Below, piece after piece: positions 26,518 through 35,368 of a DNA stretch of 64,000 bases. Both the position numbers and the translations under genes were made by a program. The first letter of the stretch is position 1. Each line of letters starts with the position of its first letter. The notes under the pieces were generated by a model that was not told where the DNA came from, did no database searches, and saw only the letters and a list, made by a program, of their open reading frames with translations. Source of the DNA: JAAOII01 sp965207705 (GTDB lineage Bacteria; Pseudomonadota; Gammaproteobacteria; CBDBNL01; JAAOII01); NCBI GenBank assembly GCA_965207705.1, contig OZ242292.1:1984001-2048000 (forward strand), given 5' to 3'.

Positions 26518-27198
26518 ATGTATATTGTTCCGTTATTATTATTGATTCTGTTGGCTCAGTTACCAGCTTTATTAGCTAAAAGAATTATGGATGAACACAG
26601 CAAGCCAAGGAAGGACTTGCCTGGCAATGGTAGGGAGTTACTACAACACTTGAAGAAAAAATTTAAACTCAATGACTTGAAAATTGACGAAACACCATTG
26701 GGAGATCACTTCAATCCTGTAACTAATACCGTCTGTCTAACAAAACGAAATTTAGAAGCTAAATCTCTTACGGCGGTTGCCGTATCAGCACACGAATTTA
26801 GTCATGCCTTGCAATATGCCGAGGGATCTTCATTATTAAAAGCAAGAACTTACTTGGCAAAGATGGCAGAGTTCATCCAAAAAATCTTTAATTTTGCGTT
26901 GATTTTTGGTCTTATTGTATCTTTTATTCAACCACAAATTGCCCTATTAATATTTGCAGTTTGGTTTTTAAGCATGATATTTGGAGTGATCATTCATTTT
27001 GTAACTCTACCGGTTGAATTAGATGCCAGTTACCGCAAAGCATTGCCTATATTAGAAGAAGGCAATTATCTGGGAGAACATGATATGAAAGTAGTTAAAA
27101 AAATACTTGGTGCTTGTGCCTACACCTACCTTGCTGCATCATTGGCATCTTTTATAGTACTGTTCTATATTATCTTTAGACGTGGAAGATTTTTGTAA
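26518..27198 (+). CDS. Membrane zinc metallopeptidase, YugP-like
   Basis: 226 residues. The first ~20 residues form a membrane anchor, HEFSH at 92-96 is the zinc/catalytic site, and two further hydrophobic hairpins (about 117-160) and a C-terminal span (near 200) follow. The family (Zn_peptidase_2) is widespread but poorly known. The gene starts 3 nt after argD stops, so the two are likely co-transcribed. Confidence 0.82.
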   Translation: MYIVPLLLLILLAQLPALLAKRIMDEHSKPRKDLPGNGRELLQHLKKKFKLNDLKIDETPLGDHFNPVTNTVCLTKRNLEAKSLTAVAVSAHEFSHALQYAEGSSLLKARTYLAKMAEFIQKIFNFALIFGLIVSFIQPQIALLIFAVWFLSMIFGVIIHFVTLPVELDASYRKALPILEEGNYLGEHDMKVVKKILGACAYTYLAASLASFIVLFYIIFRRGRFL

Positions 27199-27308
27199 TT
27201 ATCAATTCCGCCACATATTTAAATTAACATAATTGAGTTAAATAATAAGTTATTACAAGTTTCTTATGTGTTAGTGTGATAAATTAAATAATATATAAAT
27301 TATAGGGA

Positions 27309-27399
27309 GGAGAGGTGGCTGAGAGGTTGAAAGCGGCTCCCTGCTAAGGAGTTATAGGGTTTTTAAGCTCTATCGAGGGTTCGAATCCCTCCCTCTCCG
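27309..27399 (+). tRNA. tRNA-Ser (GCU)
   Basis: A 91-nt type II tRNA: acceptor GGAGAGG pairs with CCTCTCC, anticodon loop CTGCTAA carries GCT, a long variable arm follows, and the T-arm is GAGGG/CCCTC around TTCGAAT. The discriminator is G. CCA is not encoded. Confidence 0.95.
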
Positions 27400-27594
27400 T
27401 ATATAATGTGTTATAATGCCCTTACTTTATAAAACTTGGAGGTTATGATATGGAGGAAATGGTATAGAAAATAATAAGAAATTGAAATAAATTGTTTCGC
27501 TTACAGAAACAATAAATATTTAAGAAAATATTAAAGTGCATGGGGGGAATTAGCACGTACTAAATATACTAATACGACAAACATATATATCTTT

Positions 27595-27668
27595 GCGCCC
27601 GTAGCTCAGCTGGATAGAGTACTTGGCTACGAACCAAGGGGTCGGGAGTTCGAATCTCTCCGGGCGCG
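27595..27668 (+). tRNA. tRNA-Arg (ACG)
   Basis: Acceptor GCGCCCG pairs with CGGGCGC; D-arm GCTCAGCTGGATAGAGT; anticodon stem CTTGG/CCAAG with ACG (A34 expected to become inosine); T-loop TTCGAAT. CCA is not encoded. Confidence 0.95.
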
Positions 27669-27743
27669 ATTGAGGTTTAAATCTCATACGGTTGTATGTA
27701 TTACCCCCTTGATAAGTATTAGTTATAAATTTAATTGATAATA

Positions 27744-27980
27744 ATGGAAACAAAAAATCTTGACAGTAGTTTAGAAACGATGTTCTTAGAACATCTTCAA
27801 AAAGAACAAATAGAAATTAGCGTTTATTTGGTGAATGGTATACGTTTAAAAGGAATAATTCATAAATTTAATGAAAAAATTATTCTACTTCGTAATGGAA
27901 GTATTCAAATGGTGAGATTGGATGCTATATCTACCATAATGCCTGCATCACCTGATAAAAATATGTCACCGCCCTTATAA
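27744..27980 (+). CDS. hfq: RNA chaperone Hfq, divergent proximal face
   Basis: 78 residues from the ATG at 27744 (an in-frame TTG at 27735 is less likely). The Sm fold is clear: FLEHLQKEQIEISVYLVNGI, RLKGIIHKFNEKIILL and AISTIMP. Aligned with E. coli Hfq, Gln8 is Glu, Phe42 is Lys, and the YKH of Sm2 (55-57) is R-L-D. These residues bind uridine-rich 3' ends on the proximal face, so this surface should act differently. It is followed by hflX-hflK-hflC, the usual gammaproteobacterial order; miaA, normally upstream, is absent here. Confidence 0.85.
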   Translation: METKNLDSSLETMFLEHLQKEQIEISVYLVNGIRLKGIIHKFNEKIILLRNGSIQMVRLDAISTIMPASPDKNMSPPL

Positions 27981-28035
27981 TAAGAATATGATTAAATATG
28001 GATAAATGGGGGATATTTGTTTAATAAATTAGAAT

Positions 28036-29172
28036 ATGGAGTTTGTCCGACCAGATGAGGTTTTTAAAACCTTATTAGTTGTAATAAACGATAGAACAGG
28101 GACTCTTACAGGTTCTGAAGAACAAGAGTTTAATGCTTTAGTTAAAGCTTTATGCATTCAAAACACGACCTCAATTACTATTAACTTGCGAGGCATTAAT
28201 GCGCGCTATCTTGTAGGCAAAGGGCAATTTAATGCTATCCGTGAGGCACTTGTAGCAAGTCAAGCCAAGCAAGTTATATTTAACATTGATTTAGGCGCAA
28301 GACACCAAAGAGTTTTGGAGAATGATCTGGGAGTTCCCGTTTTTGATAGAACATCAATTATTTTAAATATTTTTGCTCAACGTGCAAGAACTTATGAAGG
28401 AAAGCTCCAAGTTGAAATGGCGCAATTGGAGTATAGTAGTTCACGTTTGGTGCGTGGCTGGACTCATCTTGAAAGACAACGAAGTGGTATAGGGCAAAGA
28501 GGGGGTCCTGGCGAGAAGCAGCTGGAGATAGACCGACGTTTACTGCGGGTTCGTGTCCGTCAGATTGAAGCACGTTTGGATAAGATCAAGAAACAAAGGA
28601 TTCTCAGCCGTAATGCGCGCAAAAAAGCCCGTTTACCGACTGTATCATTAGTCGGTTATACAAATGCAGGCAAGTCAACCTTATTTAATGCATTAACTGG
28701 TTCCAGCGCTTATTCTTCTGCTCAACTTTTTGCTACACTTGACCCTACCATCCGTAAGGTGAGCGGAAAACATTGCGATTTTCTATTAGCGGATACAGTG
28801 GGTTTTATTGAATCATTGTCACGCTCATTAATTAAATCATTTACTGCAACTTTAGGAGAAATTAAAGAATCTGATTTAATTCTTCATATTGTAGATATAT
28901 CTGATTCTAAAGCAGATGAAAAAATTATGGCGGTAAACTCAATCCTTAAAACTTTGGGAGCGGGTAATATGCCGACATTAATGGTTTATAATAAAATTGA
29001 TATGGCAAAAGAACTGCATCCAAAAGAACCACATCATGGCGCCACTTATGACCAATTGAATCATCCATCAGCTGTTTGGGTTTCAGCAGATAAAGGTGTA
29101 GGATTAGATGTTTTGCTTGATAGTATCAATATTTTATTAGAACAAAAAGTCCCTGTATCAGCTTTTAGTTGA
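28036..29172 (+). CDS. hflX: Ribosome-splitting GTPase HflX
   Basis: 378 residues. The N-terminal nucleotide-binding domain has RGINARYLVGKGQ, then the RSGIGQRGGPGEKQLE glycine-rich segment and a coiled linker. The G domain shows G1 GYTNAGKST, G3 DTVGF and G4 NKID. HflX binds the 50S subunit and splits stalled ribosomes after heat stress. It lacks the longer C-terminal tail of some homologues. Third position in hfq-hflX-hflK-hflC with short gaps. Confidence 0.92.
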   Translation: MEFVRPDEVFKTLLVVINDRTGTLTGSEEQEFNALVKALCIQNTTSITINLRGINARYLVGKGQFNAIREALVASQAKQVIFNIDLGARHQRVLENDLGVPVFDRTSIILNIFAQRARTYEGKLQVEMAQLEYSSSRLVRGWTHLERQRSGIGQRGGPGEKQLEIDRRLLRVRVRQIEARLDKIKKQRILSRNARKKARLPTVSLVGYTNAGKSTLFNALTGSSAYSSAQLFATLDPTIRKVSGKHCDFLLADTVGFIESLSRSLIKSFTATLGEIKESDLILHIVDISDSKADEKIMAVNSILKTLGAGNMPTLMVYNKIDMAKELHPKEPHHGATYDQLNHPSAVWVSADKGVGLDVLLDSINILLEQKVPVSAFS

Positions 29173-29299
29173 ATTAATCAATTGAAAAAACATTTTTTGC
29201 CTCTATAAAAGAATCTAATCTACTATAATAAAGCTATACTAACAGCTAGCGTAGGTTATTTGAACTATACCAGCACAAAATGATAAACTATTACTTATT

Positions 29300-30517
29300 A
29301 TGAAACATTTGCAATTTGACGAACATGATCCATGGAGCCGTCCGCCTTCAAAGAAAAAAGGAGTAAAAGACCTAAAGAATGGAGGCAGGGATGATAGAAG
29401 CCAGCGCGATCAGCGCCCCTCTGATTTACTCAGACAAATTTTTAATATAATTGATACATTCTTGGGCGGTGGTAAGAAGAAACCTTCTGGTTCTAAACGC
29501 GGCGGCGCCTATCTAGTATCTATGATATTGCTTGGTTTGGTTGCAGTTTGGGGTGTTATGGGTTTTTACTTGGTTGATGAGCAAGAGAGAGGGGTGGTTT
29601 TGAGATTTGGTAAATATGTTGCAGTTATAGGACCTGGACTTAAATGGCAACCATATTTTATTGATAAAGTAGTTGTCTTAAATGTTACTAGAGTACGTAG
29701 TTTTTCTTCGCGAGGCATAATGCTTACCAAGGATGAAAATATTGTTGATATAACAGTCAATGTTCAGTATTTAATTGATAACCCCCAAGATTTTGTAATT
29801 AAAACTCGCGATCCAGAACTAAGCTTGCGGCAGGCAACGGATAGTTCATTGCGTCATGTTGTAGGCGGTACTATTATGGATAGAGTTATTACTGAAGGGC
29901 GCGCGGAAGTTGCCGTAAGTGTGCAGGAAAGAATTCAGCTATATTTAAATAACTACGGCACTGGGATTAGAGTTAATCAGGTAAGCATTCAACGCGCAGA
30001 TCCCCCAGAACAAGTTAAAGCATCTTTTGAAGATGTTATCAGCGCACGAGAGGATAAAGTGCGCTTTATTAATCAGGCGACTGCCTATTCAAATGGTATA
30101 ATTCCTCAGGCGCGTGGTGAAGCAAGAAGAATTACGGAAGAGGGCAAGGGTTATAAACAAGATAAGATATCCAGGGCATCAGGGCAAGCGCAAAGATTTG
30201 ATTTGCTATACAAGGAGTATCTGGCTGCTCCTGAGATAACCAGAAAACGTTTGTATCTGGAAGCAATGGAAGAAGTTCTTGCTAATTCTAATAAAATTCT
30301 TATAGATGTGAGCAAGGGAAATAATTTGTTATATCTGCCACTTGATAGATTATTAACTTCAGCGGCGGCAGGCGCTGGATTATCAGGAGAAGTTCCTGGT
30401 TCTTCGGCAAGAAGTGAAAGAGGTGGAACTACTACTAATGATAGACAGGTTTCCGATATAGTGAGAAAAGTTATGGAAGAAGTAAACAAGAAGTTGACTC
30501 GCGAGTCAGGGAGGTAA
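29300..30517 (+). CDS. hflK: HflK, SPFH-domain regulator of FtsH
   Basis: 405 residues. A polar, glycine- and lysine-rich N-terminus (residues 1-70, WSRPPSKKKG) precedes one membrane span (about 72-92) and the SPFH/band-7 domain (VDEQERGVVLRFGKY to about 300). HflK and HflC form a large periplasmic cage round FtsH and limit its proteolysis. The next gene, hflC, starts 4 nt later, so the two are translated together. Confidence 0.93.
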   Translation: MKHLQFDEHDPWSRPPSKKKGVKDLKNGGRDDRSQRDQRPSDLLRQIFNIIDTFLGGGKKKPSGSKRGGAYLVSMILLGLVAVWGVMGFYLVDEQERGVVLRFGKYVAVIGPGLKWQPYFIDKVVVLNVTRVRSFSSRGIMLTKDENIVDITVNVQYLIDNPQDFVIKTRDPELSLRQATDSSLRHVVGGTIMDRVITEGRAEVAVSVQERIQLYLNNYGTGIRVNQVSIQRADPPEQVKASFEDVISAREDKVRFINQATAYSNGIIPQARGEARRITEEGKGYKQDKISRASGQAQRFDLLYKEYLAAPEITRKRLYLEAMEEVLANSNKILIDVSKGNNLLYLPLDRLLTSAAAGAGLSGEVPGSSARSERGGTTTNDRQVSDIVRKVMEEVNKKLTRESGR

Positions 30518-30521
30518 GAAT

Positions 30522-31391
30522 ATGAAAGGTTATCGTGGAATATTAGTTTTTTTAGCATTTGCAAGCATTTGGCTTTTTATGCAGAGCGTGTATATTGTTG
30601 ATGAGCGTCAGCGCGCTGTTGTGCTTAGGTTTGGAGAGCTGGTTAGAGCCGATGTTCAGCCAGGCATTCATTTTAAATTACCAATTGCCTTTAAAATAAA
30701 GAAGTTTGATGGAAGAATCCAAACGTTGGATAGTCCTGAAGCGGAATATTTAACTTCCGAAAAGAAACAACTTATAGTAGATTCTTATGTTAAGTGGAAG
30801 ATTGATGATGTTAGCAAATTTTATCGGGCTACTGGTGGGGATTCCTTAAGAATTGATGGACTATTATCGCGTAGAGTTGATAACGGACTGCGTAATCAAT
30901 TTGGAGAAAGAACCGTGGCAGAAGTTGTGTCTGGCGAACGCGACCAGTTGATGGCTGCTATGATAAAAATTTTAGATGATGCTGTTCGCAAAGAGTTAGG
31001 GGTGCGCATCATAGATGTGCGGGTTATGAAAATAAATTTACCTGATAATGTAAGCGAAAGTGTTTATAAACGCATGAGAACAGAACGGGAACGTCTAGCG
31101 CAAGAATTACGTTCTGAGGGACGCGAAGAAGCAGAAGGCATACAAGCTGATGCAGATAGACAGAGAACTATTATAATTGCCGACTCCTATAAGGATGCAG
31201 AAATATCACGTGGTGAAGGCGATGCGCAAGCGGCTAAAATATATGCAACTGCTTATGGAAAATCTCCAGAATTTTATGATTTTTATCGTTCTCTGTTTGC
31301 CTATAGAGAGGTTTTTCGTGGTTCAAATAATTTTTTAGTGCTCGAGCCAGATAGTGAGTTCTTGCAGTACATCAAATCAAGCAAAAAATAA
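30522..31391 (+). CDS. hflC: HflC, SPFH-domain regulator of FtsH
   Basis: 289 residues: an N-terminal membrane span (residues 5-23), then VDERQRAVVLRFGEL, DVRVMKINLPDNVSESVYKR, a helix rich in Arg and Glu (MRTERERLAQELRSEGREEA) and a C-terminal YRSLFAYREVF. Partner of HflK in the FtsH cage. Confidence 0.93.
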   Translation: MKGYRGILVFLAFASIWLFMQSVYIVDERQRAVVLRFGELVRADVQPGIHFKLPIAFKIKKFDGRIQTLDSPEAEYLTSEKKQLIVDSYVKWKIDDVSKFYRATGGDSLRIDGLLSRRVDNGLRNQFGERTVAEVVSGERDQLMAAMIKILDDAVRKELGVRIIDVRVMKINLPDNVSESVYKRMRTERERLAQELRSEGREEAEGIQADADRQRTIIIADSYKDAEISRGEGDAQAAKIYATAYGKSPEFYDFYRSLFAYREVFRGSNNFLVLEPDSEFLQYIKSSKK

Positions 31392-31429
31392 TATACAAAA
31401 TACGTTAGTATATTTCAAAATATTTGAAT

Positions 31430-31789
31430 ATGAAAAAAATATCTGACTTATCATTTCAGCCAGTTTCCCAAGATGATAAGATATTGAGCGGCAAAGAGTT
31501 GACGTCATTAGTTGAACAACTGGATAATTGGGAGCTAGCTGATTATGGTGGGAGCAAAGCTCTTTATAAATCATTTAGAGTACAAAACTTCATTGATGCT
31601 CAAAAACTTGCCTGTATTACGGGTGAACTCGCAGAAAAATTTAATCATCATCCTATTCTTAGCTATACATGGGGAAAACTTGAAGTTTATTGGTTCACCC
31701 ATTCATTAAAAGGGGTGCACAAAAATGATATAGTTCTTGCCGCCAAAACCGAACAGGCGGCACAGGATTCCAAACTTCTTTTGGGCTGA
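31430..31789 (+). CDS. 4a-hydroxytetrahydrobiopterin dehydratase
   Basis: 119 residues from the ATG at 31430 (an in-frame TTG lies 6 nt upstream). The active-site signature EKFNHHPILSYTWGKLEVYW and the following THSLKGVHKNDI identify the PCD/DCoH family, which dehydrates the 4a-hydroxypterin formed by aromatic amino acid hydroxylases. No phenylalanine hydroxylase is in the window, so the role may be in pterin recycling for molybdopterin or folate compounds. Confidence 0.88.
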   Translation: MKKISDLSFQPVSQDDKILSGKELTSLVEQLDNWELADYGGSKALYKSFRVQNFIDAQKLACITGELAEKFNHHPILSYTWGKLEVYWFTHSLKGVHKNDIVLAAKTEQAAQDSKLLLG

Positions 31790-31792
31790 TTT

Positions 31793-32227
31793 ATGCCGAT
31801 TTATGAGTATTCCTGTAGTAATTGCGGGCATAACTTAAATAAACTACAGAAAATGAACGAAGCACCAATAAAAGTGTGCCCTGCCTGCAATAAAAGCACT
31901 TTAGTTAAAAAGGTATCTGGAGCAGGTTTTATTCTTAAAGGAACTGGCTGGTATGTTACAGATTTTAAGGATAAAAATAATCCCGAAAAACAATCCTCTA
32001 ATATAAGCAAGGATAATATAGATACAGGCGGAGAACACGCTAATCACGGTAATCATGGTAATCATAAGAGAGGAGATGAGAATAAAGGTAATGATAAAAA
32101 AGAGGCAACCCAGGAAAAGAGTAGTTCTGGCGATTCTAACAAAGATTCTGCGGCTTCTAGCAATGGCGCTACAACCAATGCTGTTAAACAAACTTCAAAG
32201 GGATCTGACAAGGGAGTAACTGCCTAA
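31793..32227 (+). CDS. FmdB-type zinc ribbon protein with low-complexity tail
   Basis: 144 residues. The first ~50 residues are an FmdB/CxxC zinc ribbon: MPIYEYSCSNCGHNLNKLQK and VCPACNK hold the four Cys; KGTGWYVTDF follows, as in the family. The rest is a long hydrophilic tail, with a His-rich stretch (HANHGNHGNHK) and Ser/Lys/Asn-rich sequence. Often found next to aspS, as here (8 nt). Function unknown; regulation or RNA binding has been proposed. Confidence 0.85.
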   Translation: MPIYEYSCSNCGHNLNKLQKMNEAPIKVCPACNKSTLVKKVSGAGFILKGTGWYVTDFKDKNNPEKQSSNISKDNIDTGGEHANHGNHGNHKRGDENKGNDKKEATQEKSSSGDSNKDSAASSNGATTNAVKQTSKGSDKGVTA

Positions 32228-32234
32228 ATCGTAG

Positions 32235-34019
32235 ATGCATAATAGTTATAGAGATTTTTTATGCGGTGATATAGGTGAGCAAGAACTCAGCAAATCAGTT
32301 AAATTAAGTGGTTGGGTGCATCGTAGGCGCGACCATGGTGGGGTTATTTTCATAGATTTACGTGACCATAGCGGCCTGATGCAGCTGGTCTTTGACCCAA
32401 CTCGCGAGGATATATTTGCAATTGCTGACCAGCTTAGAAGTGAATATGTTATAACGGTGCAGGGTGAAATTCAAAAGCGCCCACAAGATAACATTAATCC
32501 TTCTTTACCAACGGGACAATGGGAAATGATGTGTAAAAAATGTTCCATAATAAATAAAGCCGAAACACCTCCTTTTACCCCTAAAGAGTATGAGCATACT
32601 ACAGAAGAACTTAGATTAACTCATCGTGTTATTGATTTAAGACGAACTGCTATGCAAGATAATTTGCGTCTTCGTTCGCGAATTGGATTTTTAGTAAGAA
32701 ATTTTTTGGATAAAGAAGCTTTTACAGAAATTGAAACCCCCATTCTTACTAAGGAAACTCCTGAGGGAGCCCGTGACTATTTGGTGCCTAGCCGCGTTCA
32801 TAAAGGTAGTTTTTTTGCTCTTCCTCAATCACCTCAATTATTTAAGCAGTTGTTAATGATGGGTGGATTTGATAAGTACTATCAGTTTGCCAGATGTTTT
32901 CGCGACGAAGATTTGCGTGCCGACAGACAACCTGAGTTTACTCAGATTGACATGGAAATGGCGTTTGTAAACGAAGAAGATATAATGGAATTAGCTGAGA
33001 AGATGATTAAACTAGTATTTAAAGAAATTCTATCAGTAGAACTACCTGCTTTTCCACGACTTTCTTATGAAGATGCTATGAATCAATACGGAAATGACCG
33101 TCCAGATTTACGTTCGCCTTTAATTATTCAGGATGTAACAGACGTGGTTAAAAACAGCGATTTTAAAGTGTTTAATAGTGCGGCAAATATGAAAAATGGC
33201 AAGGTATCGGTTCTTCGGGTGCCGCAAAGCTCTGCTATAAGCCGTAAAGATATTGATGATTGGACTGCTTATGTGGCAACTTTGGGAGCTAAAGGACTAG
33301 CTTATATTAGAGTAAATGATGTTAAGCAAGGAAAGGAAGGAATGAACTCTCCTATACTTAAGTTTCTTTCTGATGATATATTGAACGGCATAATCATGCA
33401 GAGTAAAGTGCAGGATGATGATATACTCTTTTTTGGCGCAGATAAAGATAATATAGTGAATAAAGCATTAGGTGCTTTAAGAATCAAGGTTTCCGAAAAG
33501 TTAGGATTGTTAGAGGGCAAGGGTAAGGACAAGTGGTGTCCTGTTTGGGTAACTGATTTTCCTATGTTTGATGTGGGAGATAAAGGAGAATTGTCATCGC
33601 TTCATCATCCTTTTACTGCGCCTTTAAAAGATATTGATTCGTCAGTGAAAGATTTTTCTGCAATTAAATCCAGAGCTTATGATATAGTTATCAATGGTAT
33701 TGAATTAGGAGGCGGCTCTATTCGTATTCATGAGCACGATAAACAACTTAAGGTGTTAAAAACACTGGGAATAAGCAACGAAGAAGCAAATGATAGATTT
33801 GGCTTTTTACTTAAATCTTTGAAATTGGGAGCTCCGCCTCATGGAGGCATTGCCTTTGGATTTGACCGTTTATTGATGTTGCTAACAGACAGCGATAGTA
33901 TTCGTGATCAAATAGCTTTTCCTAAAACTCAATCAGCCACTTGCCTGTTAACTGAAGCGCCAAGTAAGGTATCTCATTCTCAACTTAAAGAACTTGGCAT
34001 CAAAGTAGTATCTTCATAA
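32235..34019 (+). CDS. aspS: Aspartyl-tRNA synthetase
   Basis: 594 residues. OB-fold anticodon-binding domain (SGWVHRRRDHGGVIFIDLRD), class II motif 2 in FRDEDLRADRQPEFTQIDME, the bacterial insertion domain between ~285 and 420, and motif 3 in GIAFGFDRLLMLL. It charges tRNA-Asp (discriminating or not cannot be told). The aspS-yebC order with a 3-nt gap is conserved in Gammaproteobacteria. Confidence 0.95.
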   Translation: MHNSYRDFLCGDIGEQELSKSVKLSGWVHRRRDHGGVIFIDLRDHSGLMQLVFDPTREDIFAIADQLRSEYVITVQGEIQKRPQDNINPSLPTGQWEMMCKKCSIINKAETPPFTPKEYEHTTEELRLTHRVIDLRRTAMQDNLRLRSRIGFLVRNFLDKEAFTEIETPILTKETPEGARDYLVPSRVHKGSFFALPQSPQLFKQLLMMGGFDKYYQFARCFRDEDLRADRQPEFTQIDMEMAFVNEEDIMELAEKMIKLVFKEILSVELPAFPRLSYEDAMNQYGNDRPDLRSPLIIQDVTDVVKNSDFKVFNSAANMKNGKVSVLRVPQSSAISRKDIDDWTAYVATLGAKGLAYIRVNDVKQGKEGMNSPILKFLSDDILNGIIMQSKVQDDDILFFGADKDNIVNKALGALRIKVSEKLGLLEGKGKDKWCPVWVTDFPMFDVGDKGELSSLHHPFTAPLKDIDSSVKDFSAIKSRAYDIVINGIELGGGSIRIHEHDKQLKVLKTLGISNEEANDRFGFLLKSLKLGAPPHGGIAFGFDRLLMLLTDSDSIRDQIAFPKTQSATCLLTEAPSKVSHSQLKELGIKVVSS

Positions 34020-34022
34020 GTC

Positions 34023-34751
34023 ATGGCAGGGCATAGTAAATGGGCGAATATCAAGCATCGCAAGTCCCGTCAAGATGCAAAGAGAGGTAAAGAATTCACC
34101 AAGGTAATTAGAGAGATAACTGCTGCGGTTAAAATGGGAGGAGATGGTAATGATAATCCGAGATTAAGACAAGCAATAGAGAAAGCAATAGGGGTTAACA
34201 TGCCGCGAGTGACGGTTGACCGCGCTATTAAAAGAGCTGCTGGCGGCGAAGAAACAGCCAATTATCAAGAGACAATTTATGAAGGATATGGACCTGGCGG
34301 AAGCGCCATCTATATTGAAGCATTAACAGATAATAAAAATCGTAGTGTTGCAGAAATAAGGCATGTACTTAGTCGTAACGGAGGGAATTTAGGAGCAGAG
34401 GGTTGTGCTGGGCATCTTTTTGATAGAGTAGCTGTCCTTGAAGTTAAAAACGCTTCTGATGAAGATAAACTATTATTGGATGCATTAGAAGCGGGAGCTA
34501 CTGAAATGGAAGCTGCAGGTGATGAAGAGGGGCATTATTATTTGCAGACAAACTCTGCTGATTTGCAAAAACTATCTGATTCCCTTGCAGAAATTGGATA
34601 TACTTTGGGTGAAAGAGAGATTACTATGCTCCCTCATACTTCTTTAACTATAGATGAAGATTCCTTGAGCAAACTCAGAAATCTTTATGATGATTTGGAG
34701 GATCTTGATGATGTGCAGAATGTCTATTGCAACGTTACCCTATCGGATTAA
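34023..34751 (+). CDS. yebC: YebC/TACO1 family protein
   Basis: 242 residues beginning MAGHSKWANIKHRKSRQDAK, followed by GYGPGGSAIYIEALTDNKNR and an acidic C-terminal domain. Members act as transcription regulators in some species and in others help ribosomes through proline-rich stretches. The protein is full length. Confidence 0.93.
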   Translation: MAGHSKWANIKHRKSRQDAKRGKEFTKVIREITAAVKMGGDGNDNPRLRQAIEKAIGVNMPRVTVDRAIKRAAGGEETANYQETIYEGYGPGGSAIYIEALTDNKNRSVAEIRHVLSRNGGNLGAEGCAGHLFDRVAVLEVKNASDEDKLLLDALEAGATEMEAAGDEEGHYYLQTNSADLQKLSDSLAEIGYTLGEREITMLPHTSLTIDEDSLSKLRNLYDDLEDLDDVQNVYCNVTLSD

Positions 34752-34811
34752 AATATACGGGATTTGGAATAAGCAAAGTAGGGCTTTGCCGCTGCTAACT
34801 TGTTTCTTTAT

Positions 34812-35291
34812 ATGTTGATAATGGGTTTTGACCCTGGCTTAGACAAAAGTGGGTTTGGGGTAATAGATGGTTCTTTAAAGCAGCCGCGTTATGTTGCAAG
34901 CGGTTCAATAATAAATATTCCTTCCAGTTCTAATGCTTTACATAGCCGCCTGGCTCATCTGCATGAAGAAACCGATAAGCTAATCAAAAAATATGAACCC
35001 ACTAAATGTGCCGTGGAATATGTATTTAGTAGTAAATTTAATCAATCGTCCTTACATCTTGCTATGGCGCGCGGTGTTATATTGAGTGCCATAGGCATTC
35101 ATAATTTAGAACTTTTTAGCTACTCTCCTTCTGCAATTAAAAAACTTATTACTGGCGATGGACGAGCGGATAAGAATACGGTATCCCTTATGATGCAACG
35201 ACATTTGGGGTTGCAAGGTAATTTTAGCGATGATGCTTCAGATGCTCTGGCAGCAGCATTATGCCTTTTTTATGAGTCATCTGTTAAATAA
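34812..35291 (+). CDS. ruvC: Holliday-junction resolvase RuvC
   Basis: 159 residues from the ATG at 34812; an upstream in-frame TTG would add four residues. The four catalytic acids are placed as in the family: Asp in MGFDPGLDKSG, Glu in AVEYVFSS, and two Asp in DDASDALAAALC. It is shorter at the C-terminus than E. coli RuvC (173). RuvC cuts four-way junctions after branch migration by RuvAB. ruvA and ruvB, which normally follow, are not here; gltA comes next. Confidence 0.92.
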   Translation: MLIMGFDPGLDKSGFGVIDGSLKQPRYVASGSIINIPSSSNALHSRLAHLHEETDKLIKKYEPTKCAVEYVFSSKFNQSSLHLAMARGVILSAIGIHNLELFSYSPSAIKKLITGDGRADKNTVSLMMQRHLGLQGNFSDDASDALAAALCLFYESSVK

Positions 35292-35368
35292 TGATGAATT
35301 ATTATTGCAACATTTCTACTGGCGGAGAATTTATTGTTATAATGAAGAGTAAAATTTAATGAATAATT

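Noticed and set aside
27309..27668. tRNA pair as a possible integration site
   Set aside because: No integrase gene, att-like duplication of the tRNA 3' ends or phage genes nearby.
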